Shown here: in pieces, positions 33,061 to 41,639 of the stretch
How the letters are laid out: each line of letters begins with the position of its first letter
How positions within the stretch are numbered: the first letter of the stretch is position 1
Origin: an uncultured Collinsella sp.
GTDB taxonomy: Bacteria > Actinomycetota > Coriobacteriia > Coriobacteriales > Coriobacteriaceae
Length of the DNA: 44,269 bases
Direction: 5' to 3'
Assembly (NCBI GenBank): GCA_900540905.1
Contig: UQHR01000017.1
Coordinates: 1 to 44,269 of the forward strand
The notes under the pieces: generated by a model
The model's input: only the letters and a program-made list of their open reading frames with translations
What the model was told of the DNA's origin: nothing
Databases searched by the model: none
Translations under genes and position numbers: made by a program

Positions 33061-34482
33061 ATGACTTTTACCGACAAACCCGAAAGCGCAAACGAAGCGC
33101 AGGATCATTCTCAGTCGCTCGACGACGGCGGCTTTTTCTCCCTGAACGACGTCATCATGGCCGGCAGGCATCAGCTCACCCGCTCCGAGCATCTCTTGGC
33201 CGCCGACACGCGCCGCAACGCCCGCAACCTACTCGCGAGCGCCAAGTTGCTCACACTCGTCGTCATCGTCTCGCTCGCCATGGGCGTTGCCGCCTGGGCG
33301 TTTTTGACCTCGCTGAATATCGCGACCGACTATCGCGAGCACCATGCATGGGTCTACGCCTTGCTTCCCGTTGTGGGCGTTGCCACCGCATGGGTGTACA
33401 AAAACCACGGCCTTGCCGCCAAACGCGGTAACAACCTGGTCATCGACTCCGCTCTGGGCACACGCCTCATCCATATGCGCATGGCCGTTCTCACCTTCGT
33501 CTGCTCCACGCTCACGCACCTAACGGGCGGGTCGGCCGGTCGCGAGGGAGCTGCGGTGCAGATTGGCGGCACCATCGCCAGCAACATCTCGAGCCTCGCC
33601 CACCTCAAAAAGCATGACCACCACGACCTCATGCTCGCCGGCATCTCGTCGGCCTTTGGCGCCGTATTCGGTTCACCCCTTGCTGGAGCTTTCTTTGGCA
33701 TGGAGATGTGCTTTATCGGCAAGATCGACTACACCGCGGGCATCTACTGCCTGGTCGCCTCGTTTACCGGCTACTTTACGTCGCTTGCCTTGGGAACCGA
33801 GTACGAGGCGAATGTCATCGCCAGCGTTCCCAACATGACACCACGGACGGTTGTCATCGTAGTCATCAGCGCCATCATCTTTGGTCTCACCGCACGTCTC
33901 TTTGCCTGGTCGGTTCGTACCGTCAAGAGCCTGTACGGCCGCTTTATCACCAATTACCTCGTTCGCGCACTCATAGGCGCACTCGTGGTTTTGGCCGCCT
34001 ACGCCCTCCTCGACGCCTGGGACTACGCCGGCCTTTCCACGTGGCTTTCCGGCGCCGGGTTTGCAGGCAACACCACCCTGGCGGACGCAGCCATCAAGTT
34101 GGTCGTCACAGCGCTTACCCTGGGCGCCGGCTTCCAAGGCGGCGAGGTCACGCCTCTGTTTGGCATCGGTGCGGCGCTCGGCGGCTGGATCGGCTGCCTT
34201 ACCGGACTCGACCCCAGTTTTCTGGCGGCTCTCGGCATGCTCGGTGTGTTCTGCGCCGGCCTCAACGTGCCCATCACCACCTGCATGATGGCCATCGACC
34301 TGTTCCACGGCACGGCCGCCGGCTTCTTCGTGATCGTGGCGTTTATCAGCTATCTCGCCGGCGGACACCGCGGCGTATATCCCGCACAGCGCATTGTCTC
34401 GCCTAAACGCCGTTCGCTTATTGTGGACGAGGGCGGCACGGTGGCAGAGGCTATCGAGCGCCACAACGACCTGATAGAGTAG
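33061..34482 (+). CDS. ClC-family anion channel/antiporter
   Basis: This 473-residue Voltage_CLC protein has a ~60-residue cytoplasmic N-terminus and then about ten or more membrane helices. GGSAGREGAAVQIG carries the gating glutamate Glu162, and GAGFQGGEVTPLFGIGAALGG is the conserved downstream filter region. The usual central GSGIP is replaced by GNNLVI (123-128), and GREGP by GREGA. Departures of this kind mark the fluoride-exporting ClC-F branch, so fluoride export is possible, but there is no fluoride riboswitch. GAGGA five bases before the ATG supports the start. Confidence 0.88.
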   Translation: MTFTDKPESANEAQDHSQSLDDGGFFSLNDVIMAGRHQLTRSEHLLAADTRRNARNLLASAKLLTLVVIVSLAMGVAAWAFLTSLNIATDYREHHAWVYALLPVVGVATAWVYKNHGLAAKRGNNLVIDSALGTRLIHMRMAVLTFVCSTLTHLTGGSAGREGAAVQIGGTIASNISSLAHLKKHDHHDLMLAGISSAFGAVFGSPLAGAFFGMEMCFIGKIDYTAGIYCLVASFTGYFTSLALGTEYEANVIASVPNMTPRTVVIVVISAIIFGLTARLFAWSVRTVKSLYGRFITNYLVRALIGALVVLAAYALLDAWDYAGLSTWLSGAGFAGNTTLADAAIKLVVTALTLGAGFQGGEVTPLFGIGAALGGWIGCLTGLDPSFLAALGMLGVFCAGLNVPITTCMMAIDLFHGTAAGFFVIVAFISYLAGGHRGVYPAQRIVSPKRRSLIVDEGGTVAEAIERHNDLIE

Positions 34483-34569
34483 ACGTTAGTATTCGCCGTG
34501 CAGCCACAATCGGGAGCAATTCGACCCGAGCGCGACCGCACCGTCACGTCATACGCCGGGAGTCGCCCC

Positions 34570-35532
34570 ATGCACGCAACTGATTTTGGTCGCACGCTCA
34601 TCATCGCCAACCCAGCCGCCCAGTCGGGTGCGGCACGCGAAGTTGCCGAGCGCCTGCAACGCTTTTTGGACATGACCGCGCGCGCATCCCAGTTTGACCT
34701 GGTGTTGACCGAACGCACGGGGCACGCCAAGGAGCTTGCCGCGCGGGCCCAGGGCTATCGAACCGTTATCGCCCTTGGCGGCGATGGCGTGATCCACGAG
34801 GTCGTCAATGGACTCATGACGCAGGATGAATCGGCCCGTCCCGCCCTTGCCGTCCTACCCGTTGGTTCCGGCAACGATTTTGCCCAAACGCTCGGTATCG
34901 AAGATTTCTCCGGTAAGAATTTTGGCGCGCTGCTCACCTGTGAGCTGCGGCGTCAAGACATCGGGCGTATTCGCTCATGGAACCCCGCAAGCGGTAGCGG
35001 CGAGGCTACCGTTGAGTACTACGACCAGACGCTTTCGGTTGGCATCGATGCCGCCATCGGCCTTGGCACCACCGAGCTACGCAAAAAGACCGGCTTAACG
35101 GGCGCTCCGCTCTACACCCTCTCGGGACTTGAGCAGTTTGGCCTGCGCTATCGCAACTACCCCATGACAGCCAGCTTTGATCGCGCGCCCGCCGAGCGCG
35201 TGAGGGCGATTATCATGGCGATTCAGCTGGGCCCCACGTATGGATCGGGCTATCGCATCTGCCCCGATGCCGACCCATGCGACGGCGTACTCGACGTCTG
35301 CTACGCCTGCGGCCCCGTCCCTCGCGCGGTAGCCCTGCCTATGTTCCTTTCGGCCAAGGACGGCCACCATACCAAGTTGCCGCCGGTTCGCATGCGCCGC
35401 TGCCGCCATGCGGAGCTCACCTTTGAGGAGCCAGACTACCCCATCCAGGCCGACGGCGAGCCCATCGACGCCTCGCGCATCGAGGTCGACATCCTTCCCA
35501 CCGCTCTCGAGGTCTGGCACCCAACCCGCTAA
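34570..35532 (+). CDS. Diacylglycerol kinase-family lipid kinase (DagK/YegS/BmrU)
   Basis: The 320-residue kinase has IIANPAAQSGAA at the start, ALGGDGVIHEVVNGL as the nucleotide-binding GGDG motif, VLPVGSGNDFAQTL, and the C-terminal IQADGEPID segment. It phosphorylates a lipid such as diacylglycerol or a related polyprenol/sphingoid base; exact substrate unknown. The ATG at 34570 follows GGGAG by seven bases; a GTG at 34498 is possible but has no ribosome site. It lies 87 bases after the ClC gene and is likely co-transcribed. Confidence 0.9.
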   Translation: MHATDFGRTLIIANPAAQSGAAREVAERLQRFLDMTARASQFDLVLTERTGHAKELAARAQGYRTVIALGGDGVIHEVVNGLMTQDESARPALAVLPVGSGNDFAQTLGIEDFSGKNFGALLTCELRRQDIGRIRSWNPASGSGEATVEYYDQTLSVGIDAAIGLGTTELRKKTGLTGAPLYTLSGLEQFGLRYRNYPMTASFDRAPAERVRAIIMAIQLGPTYGSGYRICPDADPCDGVLDVCYACGPVPRAVALPMFLSAKDGHHTKLPPVRMRRCRHAELTFEEPDYPIQADGEPIDASRIEVDILPTALEVWHPTR

Positions 35533-35539
35533 CCCCACC

Positions 35540-35610
35540 TAAGTTGCGGTGAAATAGGGACTGTTTATGCAGCTAAAGCCGCAAAACAGTCCCTATTTCA
35601 CCTCAACTTA
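35540..35610. terminator. Long bidirectional terminator hairpin
   Basis: Arms 35540-35566 and 35584-35610 are complementary at 26 of 27 positions with a 17-nt loop. The hairpin lies between the convergent lipid kinase and release-factor-like genes and can serve both strands. The stem contains GGGACTGTTT/AAACAGTCCC. Confidence 0.85.
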
Positions 35611-35618
35611 TGAGGAGG

Positions 35619-35999
35619 CTATTCGTCGCTGCCCGGTTTGCGACGGTTGGCCTTTTTAATGGCGTTGAAGTGCTTGTCATTGAGCCTGCGCTGGCGCGAG
35701 CGCTGAGGCACCTTGGTCTTTACGCGTCGGCGCGGTGGACGCCCGCGACGCTCAAGCTCAGCGCGCAGCTTACGCAGGCAGCTGCTACGGTTTTGGAACT
35801 GACTGCGGCTCTCGCGCGCTGTCACGGTAATCCCCGAAGGGATATGTTTCATGCGTACCGCCGAGTCCGTCGTGTTCACGCCCTGTCCGCCCGGACCTGT
35901 CGCGCGAAACACCTGCACCTCGCAATCGCGCGCCAACTCCTCGACCGACATCTCGGCATAGCGCGCATACTCGCGCCATCCCATCTTGTTCTCATCCAT
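35619..35999 (-). CDS. Small GGQ-containing release factor-like protein (RF-1 domain)
   Basis: The 126-residue protein has FRATGPGGQGVNTTDSAVRM with the peptidyl-tRNA hydrolysing GGQ at 37-39, then SRSQFQNRSSCLRKL and a basic C-terminal tail. It has only the catalytic RF-1 domain and no codon-recognition domain, as in ribosome-rescue factors such as ArfB/YaeJ or the peptide chain release factor-like group. The ATG at 35999 follows GGAGGTG by five bases. It lies beyond the xpt terminator. Rescue activity is an inference. Confidence 0.88.
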   Translation of the reverse strand: MDENKMGWREYARYAEMSVEELARDCEVQVFRATGPGGQGVNTTDSAVRMKHIPSGITVTARESRSQFQNRSSCLRKLRAELERRGRPPRRRVKTKVPQRSRQRRLNDKHFNAIKKANRRKPGSDE

Positions 36000-36017
36000 A
36001 TCAACACCTCCCCTCAT

Positions 36018-36053
36018 AAAAAATGTGACAAAGGGACGGTCCCTTTGTCACAT
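36018..36053 (-). terminator. Terminator of xpt
   Basis: A 13-bp perfect stem ATGTGACAAAGGG/CCCTTTGTCACAT (36023-36035/36041-36053) is followed on the minus strand by TTTTTT. It is a textbook intrinsic terminator. Confidence 0.9.
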
Positions 36054-36080
36054 CGCATACCAATCGCTTGTGTTGTGCGC

Positions 36081-36659
36081 TTAGGCGAAGGTGATCTCGC
36101 CGGTCTCGCAGTCCATATCGGCGATACGAGCCAGGCTCTCAACGCGGAAGCCGCGCTCGCGGAGCTTATCGCCGCCGCCCTGGAAACCCTTCTCCACCGC
36201 AATGCCAATACCGGACACCTCGGCACCCGCAGCCTCGCAGATCTTGATAAGACCCTCGAGCGCGCAGCCGTTGGCCAGGAAGTCGTCGATAATCAGGACC
36301 TTGTCGCCCTCGGACAGGAAGCGCTTGCCAACGATGACCGGGTACTCCTTCTGCTTGGTAAAGGAATAGATGGTCGTGGCATACTGCTCGCCGTCGAGGT
36401 TGATGGACTGTGCCTTCTTGGCAAAGACCACCGGCACGCCGCCAAAATGCTGGGCTGCAATGCAGGCCATACCAATGCCCGAAGCCTCGATCGTCAGGAT
36501 CTTGTTGATCTCGACACCCTCGAACAGACGGGCCCACTCGGCACCCATGTGGTCGAACAGCTCAACGTCGCACTGGTGGTTGAGGAAGGCATCAACCTTA
36601 AGGACGTTACCGGCCTTTACGATGCCGTCATGGCGAATACGATCCTCAAGCTCCTGCAT
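36081..36659 (-). CDS. xpt: Xanthine phosphoribosyltransferase
   Basis: This 192-residue purine salvage enzyme converts xanthine and PRPP to XMP. The PRPP loop VLIIDDFLANGCALEG (121-136) and TIEASGIGMACIAAQ are typical of Xpt, as are YSFTKQKEYPVIV and FLNHQCDVELFDHMG. The length is normal. The ATG at 36659 lies behind a GAGAAGGGG stretch about seven bases upstream. No purine riboswitch is visible in the 160 bases before the gene. Confidence 0.93.
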   Translation of the reverse strand: MQELEDRIRHDGIVKAGNVLKVDAFLNHQCDVELFDHMGAEWARLFEGVEINKILTIEASGIGMACIAAQHFGGVPVVFAKKAQSINLDGEQYATTIYSFTKQKEYPVIVGKRFLSEGDKVLIIDDFLANGCALEGLIKICEAAGAEVSGIGIAVEKGFQGGGDKLRERGFRVESLARIADMDCETGEITFA

Positions 36660-36819
36660 GGCGCAACCCCTTCTCGCGGCAACGATACCGCGCGATTAAT
36701 AAACGTTGTTCGATAGTCTACCACGGACCTACCCCCGCCCGCCCCACAAGCCGCATCGCACTATAAAGCTGCAAGACCAGTAGATAGGCCCGATTCGTGG
36801 CAGACAGCCTCCCAACACG

Positions 36820-38124
36820 CTAATGCCGGGTGCGCGTCCTCACCAAACGTACCAATGTGAGCGCAAAGCCCACGGCTGCAACGGCCATCAGCACGTAGAA
36901 TACCGCGCGGAAGCCAAAGAGGAATACATCCGGACGGCCCGCCACATAGCTCGTGACCGTCTTGCCCATCGCCGCGCTCGTCTGTCCATACAGGATGCGC
37001 GACGCCGCCGTAATACCCAGCGCTATGCCCGCATAGCGCGCCAAGCTGCTCAAGCTGCCCGCAAAGCCAAGCGCCTCACGCGGAGCCGAACCCATATACA
37101 GCGAATTATTGGGACTCTGGAAGATCGACGTGCCGCACGACATAAACGCGACGCAACACACGATCATCAAGATGGAAGAGTGCTCGTCAAGCGTGCTCAC
37201 CGCAAAGAGACCACACACGTACACGCCCAGGCCAACGGCCGTGGGCGCTTCACAACCAACACGGTCGGACACCGAGCCCGAGAGCGGGCCCACAAAGGCA
37301 TTCACGACCGGCATCGCCAAAAACAACAGGCCGGAGATATCGGAGCTAAAGCCGTGGGCATCCTGAAAGTAGAACGGCAGCACAAACTCGGAGGCACCGA
37401 TACCCACGAACACGATAAGCATGCAGGCCAGGTTAATCGTGAAAGCCGAGCTCGCAAAGCAGCGACGCGCCGCCTCTGTCAACGGCATAGGGCGTTCGCC
37501 AGCCTCCGGCTTGACATGCGGCAGCGTGTAGAGTCCCACGATAAACGAGATGACGCCAATGGGAAGGTTGATGAGGAAGATGCTCTCCCAGGGAAAACTC
37601 GCCACCAGCACGCCGCCGAGCACGGGACCGCACATCATGCCAAGAGCCACAAAGGTCGCCAGAATGCCCATGGCACGACCGCGCTCACGCGCCGGAAACG
37701 ACTCGGTGATGATGCCCATATTGTTGGCCATCGCGGCGGCACAGCCAATGCCCTGCACGAAACGCGCCAAGATAAGCACCTCGAGCGAAGCCGAAAGCCC
37801 GCAAAGCAGCGAGCCACCCGTAAAGACGATCACACCAAGCTGGAACACATTCACCTTGCCGCGCACATCGCCCAAGCGGCCAAACGGCAGCATGGCGACG
37901 CACGTCGCGAGCAGATACACCGAGCTCACGAGCTGAATGCGGTCGAGACCCACCCCCAGCTCCTTTTGCATCACTGGGAGCGCCACCGTCACGATGCTCG
38001 CATCCAGACACGCCATAAAGGTCATGACGAGTACGGTGAACAGAATCGCCCATTTATTCTTACCGTGGGTGTCGCCCTCCAGGGCAATGTGTTCGCGGCG
38101 CAGCTGCTCGGCAGTTTTCTCCAT
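36820..38124 (-). CDS. MFS drug-efflux-type transporter (DHA family)
   Basis: The 434-residue transporter has about 12 membrane helices. Helix 1 has FMACLDASIVTVALPVMQKEL, the loop 2-3 signature is PFGRLGDVRGK, RFVQGIGCAAAMANNMGI is helix 4, and ALGMMCGPVLGGVLV is the antiporter motif C. These mark proton-coupled multidrug export. The ATG at 38124 follows AAAGGA by six bases; the longer frame upstream runs into a terminator. The substrate is unknown. Confidence 0.9.
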   Translation of the reverse strand: MEKTAEQLRREHIALEGDTHGKNKWAILFTVLVMTFMACLDASIVTVALPVMQKELGVGLDRIQLVSSVYLLATCVAMLPFGRLGDVRGKVNVFQLGVIVFTGGSLLCGLSASLEVLILARFVQGIGCAAAMANNMGIITESFPARERGRAMGILATFVALGMMCGPVLGGVLVASFPWESIFLINLPIGVISFIVGLYTLPHVKPEAGERPMPLTEAARRCFASSAFTINLACMLIVFVGIGASEFVLPFYFQDAHGFSSDISGLLFLAMPVVNAFVGPLSGSVSDRVGCEAPTAVGLGVYVCGLFAVSTLDEHSSILMIVCCVAFMSCGTSIFQSPNNSLYMGSAPREALGFAGSLSSLARYAGIALGITAASRILYGQTSAAMGKTVTSYVAGRPDVFLFGFRAVFYVLMAVAAVGFALTLVRLVRTRTRH

Positions 38125-38149
38125 GTATATCCTTTCTATCGTGCAACGC

Positions 38150-38196
38150 AAAAACGGGACCCCAATCGCCTACAAACGGACACGATCGGGGTCCCG
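38150..38196 (-). terminator. Terminator of the O-acetylhomoserine sulfhydrylase gene
   Basis: On the minus strand CGGGACCCCGATCG pairs with CGATTGGGGTCCCG (38183-38196/38155-38168, one G-T pair) and is followed by TTTTT. It separates the gene from the MFS gene. Confidence 0.88.
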
Positions 38197-38265
38197 CCTA
38201 CGGAATCGGAACTATGAGGACGTCGTCAGCCGAAAAGCCGTCCCACGCCTAGCACGCACGCTAGC

Positions 38266-39549
38266 CTAGCACTGCTCGAGCGCCTGCTCAAGGTCGGCAA
38301 TCAGATCGGCCGTGTCCTCGAGGCCGCACGACAGGCGCACCATGTCGGCGGAGATACCGCAGGCGATGAGTTCCTCATCGTTCATCTGGCGATGGGTGGC
38401 GTTTGCCGGATGCAAGCAGCAGGTGCGGGCGTCGGCCACGTGCGTAGCGATCTGGGCGAGCTTAAGACTCTTCATAAAGGTCTCGGCCGCCGCACGACCA
38501 CCGGTAAAGCCAAAGCTCACGACGCCGCAGGTACCGTTGGGCATGTACTTCTGAGCCATGTCGTAGTACTTGTCGCCCTCCAGGCCCGGATAGCTCACGA
38601 AACGCACTTTGGGGTGGCCCTGAAGGAACTTGGCGACCGCCAGACCGTTCTCGCAATGGCGCGGCATACGCACGTGCAGGCTCTCGAGCGAGCTGTTCAG
38701 GAAGAACGCCGCCTGCGGGTTCTGCATGGGGCCGAGGTCGCGCATGAGCTGCGCGGTAGCCTTGGTAATAAAGGCGCCCTCGCGGCCGAACTTCTCGGCA
38801 TACGTCACGCCGTGGTAGCTCTCGTCGGGCGTGGTGAGACCCGGGAACTTGTCCGCATGGGCCATCCAGTCAAACTGACCGTGATCGACGATGACGCCGC
38901 CCAGGTAGGCCGCGTGACCATCCATGTACTTGGTGGTGGAATGCGTGACGATGTCGGCGCCCCACTCAAAGGGACGGCACATCACGGGCGTCGGGAAGGT
39001 GTTGTCGACCATCAGCGGCACGCCGTGGTCGTGCGCGGCCTTGGCAAAGCGCTCAATATCGAGCACGGCAAGCGCGGGGTTGGCGATGGTCTCGCCAAAG
39101 ACGAGCTTGGTGTTGGGCTGGAAAGCGGCCTCCAGCTCCTCATCGGTGCAGTCGGGTGCGACGAACGTGCAGGTCAGGCCCATGCGGCCCATAGTGTGAG
39201 CCAGCAGGTTGTAGGTGCCGCCATAGATGGCAGAGCTCGCGACCACATGATCGCCGGCACCGGCCACGTTAAAGATCGCGAGGAAGTTCGCAGCCATGCC
39301 CGAGCTCGTGAGCATCGCAGCGGTGCCGCCCTCCATCTCGCAGATCTTGGCAGCAACCAGATCGCACGTGGGGTTCTGCAGGCGGCTGTAGAAGTAACCG
39401 GACTCCTCCAGGTCAAACAGCTTGCCCATATGCTCGGACGTATCATACTTCCACGTGGTGGACTGGTAGATAGGCACCTGGCGCGGCTCCGCGTCACCCG
39501 GGCGGTAGCCGCCCTGAACACAGGTAGTACCGATGGTCTGCTCGCTCAT
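38266..39549 (-). CDS. O-acetylhomoserine aminocarboxypropyltransferase/cysteine synthase family
   Basis: This 427-residue Cys/Met metabolism PLP enzyme has TTCVQGGYRPGDAEPRQVPIY at the start, YFYSRLQNPTCDLVAAK, SSGMAANFLAI, VDNTFPTPVMCRP, and the PLP lysine in STTKYMDGH. It uses sulfide (or a thiol) with O-acetylhomoserine to make homocysteine; such enzymes also accept selenide. The ATG at 39549 has AAGGGAGC eight to ten bases upstream. Monocistronic by its terminator. Confidence 0.93.
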   Translation of the reverse strand: MSEQTIGTTCVQGGYRPGDAEPRQVPIYQSTTWKYDTSEHMGKLFDLEESGYFYSRLQNPTCDLVAAKICEMEGGTAAMLTSSGMAANFLAIFNVAGAGDHVVASSAIYGGTYNLLAHTMGRMGLTCTFVAPDCTDEELEAAFQPNTKLVFGETIANPALAVLDIERFAKAAHDHGVPLMVDNTFPTPVMCRPFEWGADIVTHSTTKYMDGHAAYLGGVIVDHGQFDWMAHADKFPGLTTPDESYHGVTYAEKFGREGAFITKATAQLMRDLGPMQNPQAAFFLNSSLESLHVRMPRHCENGLAVAKFLQGHPKVRFVSYPGLEGDKYYDMAQKYMPNGTCGVVSFGFTGGRAAAETFMKSLKLAQIATHVADARTCCLHPANATHRQMNDEELIACGISADMVRLSCGLEDTADLIADLEQALEQC

Positions 39550-39778
39550 ATCTAGCTCCCTTGCTTGGGTTTTGATTTATTCGGTTCACGATACCGCTAC
39601 CCTGCACCCCTCTCAACCCATCCCAAAGGTAGGTTATGGGACTAATTAATCAAGGGTTTTATCTCAAGCCTTGGGCATTTGCTCGATAGATAAAAATGAG
39701 GCATAGATGGAGCTCTCGATGATTACATGCACCGTCACGGGTACCATAGGCGGGTACACCGTAACCAAGGAGACAACG
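39550..39778. promoter_or_regulatory. Divergent intergenic region
   Basis: This 229-bp AT-richer region drives the sulfhydrylase gene to the left and the redox-protein gene to the right. A TTGAGA-N17-TAGTCC pair on the minus strand is the best promoter guess. TCCCA-N11-TGGGA (39621-39641) is a possible operator. No SAM riboswitch or T-box is recognisable. Confidence 0.35.
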
Positions 39779-40225
39779 ATGAAGCAAATCGATACGGCCC
39801 AGCTCGACATCAACGCCTGTCAGGCTCAGGCTGCCGAATACCACGCCCGCGGCTTTAACTGCGCCCAAGCCGTCGCCTGCACCCTCGCGCCTGCCGTCGG
39901 ACTCGACCCCCAGATCGCCTTTGCCCTCACCGAGGGCTTTGGCGCCGGCATGGGCGGCATGACCGAAACCTGCGGCGCCATCTCGGGCGCCGTGGCCATC
40001 ATGGGCTTCGTGATGAGCGACGGCATGGAAAACCCCAAGACCAAGGGTCAGACCTACAAGCTGTCGCGCGAAATCGCCAAGCGTTTTGGCGAGAAGAACA
40101 CGACGACCGTCTGCGGCACGCTCAAGGGCATCGGATCGGATAAGGGTCCGCTCCGCAGCTGCCCCGGTTGCATCGACGATGCCATCGAGATCGCCTGCGA
40201 TGTGCTAAAGCAGCTCGCCGAGTAG
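39779..40225 (+). CDS. C_GCAxxG_C_C family redox protein
   Basis: The 148-residue protein has GFNCAQAVACTLAP, GFGAGMGGMTETCGAISGAVAIMG and RSCPGCIDDAIEIACDVL, the cysteine pattern that names this family (often next to redox or metal genes in anaerobes). The function is uncertain; membrane-associated redox or metal binding has been proposed. The ATG at 39779 follows AAGGAG by six bases, so the upstream in-frame ATG at 39707 is not needed. It is a single gene ending at a convergent terminator. Confidence 0.88.
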   Translation: MKQIDTAQLDINACQAQAAEYHARGFNCAQAVACTLAPAVGLDPQIAFALTEGFGAGMGGMTETCGAISGAVAIMGFVMSDGMENPKTKGQTYKLSREIAKRFGEKNTTTVCGTLKGIGSDKGPLRSCPGCIDDAIEIACDVLKQLAE

Positions 40226-40242
40226 ACGGCATCAACATAAAA

Positions 40243-40289
40243 CGACGGCCGGCGCGCTTGGGATCCATCCAAAAGCACGCCGGCCGTCG
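40243..40289. terminator. Convergent terminator
   Basis: Perfect 12-bp arms CGACGGCCGGCG/CGCCGGCCGTCG surround a 23-nt loop between the redox-protein gene and yigZ, both of which end here. There is no clear T-run. Confidence 0.75.
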
Positions 40290-40292
40290 CCG

Positions 40293-40928
40293 TCAGAACT
40301 CGGCAAATTCGGGAGCGCCAACCTCGATCTCCTCGCGTCCCGCCATAAGCTCGCGCATCTTGGCGCAAAATGGCTCCTGCTCCCCCGCCTTAAACACCAA
40401 GTGAAGTGTAACGGTATCCGCGTAATCGGTATCCGAAACCTTGGCACCCGAATCCTGCGCCAAGCGAAGCACCTGCTCATACTGTGGATAGGCCACATAC
40501 ACGTCAACCAGCACGACGCTTGTCATCTCGACGATCTGCCCGGCCTCCTGAGCCGCGGCCACCGCCGCCTGCGTCGCCGCGGTATAGGCGCGCACCAAGC
40601 CACCAGGCCCCAACAGCGTGCCACCAAAATAGCGCGTCACTACGCAGCAAACATTTTTGAGCCCCGCGCCACGCAGCACCTCGAGCGTCGGCATGCCACT
40701 CGTGCGGCTCGGCTCACCATCATCGCTCTGGCGCTCGCGCCCATCGACCAAAATCCACGCGGGAACATTGTGTCGAGCGTCGTAATGACGCTTGCGAACC
40801 ATCTCGATAAAGGCATTCGCCTCATCCTCGGACTCAATATGGACCAGCTGGGCAATAAACCGGCTCTTGCGGTCCACAAACTCGCCCGAAGCCTCAATAT
40901 TCGATTGCAGAGTAAAATAGCTGTCCAA
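40293..40928 (-). CDS. yigZ: YigZ/IMPACT family protein
   Basis: The ~211-residue protein has an N-terminal UPF0029 (IMPACT) domain: ASGEFVDRKSRFIAQ, RHYDARHNVPAWIL, DDGEPSRTSGMPTLEVL and VTRYFGGTLLGPGGLVRAY. A C-terminal DUF1949 domain follows. The family is linked to translation stress regulation, but its bacterial role is not settled. The start is a TTG: the second of two tandem TTGs (40928) lies five bases after GAGGGG, while the first is too close. Confidence 0.88.
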   Translation of the reverse strand: MDSYFTLQSNIEASGEFVDRKSRFIAQLVHIESEDEANAFIEMVRKRHYDARHNVPAWILVDGRERQSDDGEPSRTSGMPTLEVLRGAGLKNVCCVVTRYFGGTLLGPGGLVRAYTAATQAAVAAAQEAGQIVEMTSVVLVDVYVAYPQYEQVLRLAQDSGAKVSDTDYADTVTLHLVFKAGEQEPFCAKMRELMAGREEIEVGAPEFAEF

Positions 40929-40931
40929 CAA

Positions 40932-41115
40932 AGCCCCTCAAACACAAGCAAAGCAACAAACAGCCTCAATAATACGGCAAAGACAGCACCGTTGCCCTCG
41001 CCAACAAGAGCGGAAACGCCAATGATGCCGTCACCAACAGCGAGAACCCGTCAGCGCGAGCAAGGTGCCTTGAAAAACGAGATTGCAACAGAAATGAGGC
41101 TGCCGATGACCAGGC
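40932..41115. other. Intergenic region upstream of yigZ
   Basis: No gene or terminator is supported. Hydrophobic-looking peptides can be read in two minus-strand frames, without ribosome sites. It presumably holds the yigZ promoter, but no good pair of boxes was seen. Confidence 0.3.
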
Positions 41116-41224
41116 AAAAACAGCGAGACGGCGTCAGCTGAGTCGATTTGGCCCGAAAAAGGAGGGAGCACGCCTTATGGCGGCGACCGACGAATGAGCG
41201 CCAAATCGGCCAGCTGACGCCGTC
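41116..41224 (-). terminator. rnpB terminator, palindromic element B (~98 nt)
   Basis: Perfect 14-bp outer arms GACGGCGTCAGCTG (41127-41140) and CAGCTGACGCCGTC (41211-41224), plus ATTTGGC/GCCAAAT inside and an apical CGCC-TTAT-GGCG (41171-41182), form a long three-part hairpin. On the minus strand it is followed by TTTTT after six bases. It lies 21 bases after the RNase P RNA. The core resembles element A at 18937-19045. Confidence 0.75.
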
Positions 41225-41244
41225 GCAGCGTCAACATAGTTGCC

Positions 41245-41600
41245 GAGTGGGCCTATAAGCCGGGTTCTGTCGTGAACGGTCATTTATCTTGTCTGCACGT
41301 TACCATGCAGCTCCACGCACGCTACCCGAACGCGGACCGGGCCGGCCCATAGCGTTCCTATTCGCGCTTGCTCCGGATGGGGCTTGCCAAGCCGCCGTGT
41401 TGCCACGACGCTGGTGGTCTCTTACACCACCGTTTCAGCTTTTCCCTTTACGCCTTGCGGCGCAGGTGGGAGTCTTCTTTTCTGCGGCGCTTTCCGTCGG
41501 ATCACTCCGCCCGGCCGTTAGCCGGCATCCCGCCCTCTGGAGCCCGGACTTTCCTCACGCGTGCTGCAAGCAGCACATCGCGCGACCGTCTGGCCCACTC
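41245..41600 (-). ncRNA. rnpB: RNase P RNA, bacterial class A
   Basis: Read on the minus strand, the gene opens with GAGTGGGCCAGACGGTCGC and soon has GAGGAAAGTCCGGGCTCC, the conserved CR-I region. It closes with GACAGAACCCGGCTTATAGG and GGCCCACTC, which pairs with the 5' end as helix P1. The length of about 356 nt is normal for the actinobacterial A type. It is the catalytic part of the tRNA 5'-processing enzyme. Ends are taken from P1 and may be a few bases off. Confidence 0.95.
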
Positions 41601-41611
41601 AGCAGTGCAAG

Positions 41612-41617
41612 AGTGTA
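41612..41617 (-). promoter_or_regulatory. rnpB -10 box
   Basis: TACACT (minus strand) ends 11 bases before the inferred 5' end of the RNase P RNA, a suitable distance for its start site. The -35 region (CATTGC at 17 bp) is weak. Confidence 0.55.
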
Positions 41618-41639
41618 GCACACCGTTGCCGCAGGCAAT

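Noticed and set aside
36660..36819. Purine riboswitch before xpt
   Set aside because: The three-helix core and conserved junction bases are not present.
36823..38217. A 464-codon plus-strand frame opposite the MFS gene
   Set aside because: Low-complexity Arg/His-rich sequence with no family resemblance; the minus-strand MFS protein is clear.
40932..41110. Possible decayed membrane protein upstream of yigZ
   Set aside because: Hydrophobic stretches appear in two frames, but without start, ribosome site or any recognisable family.
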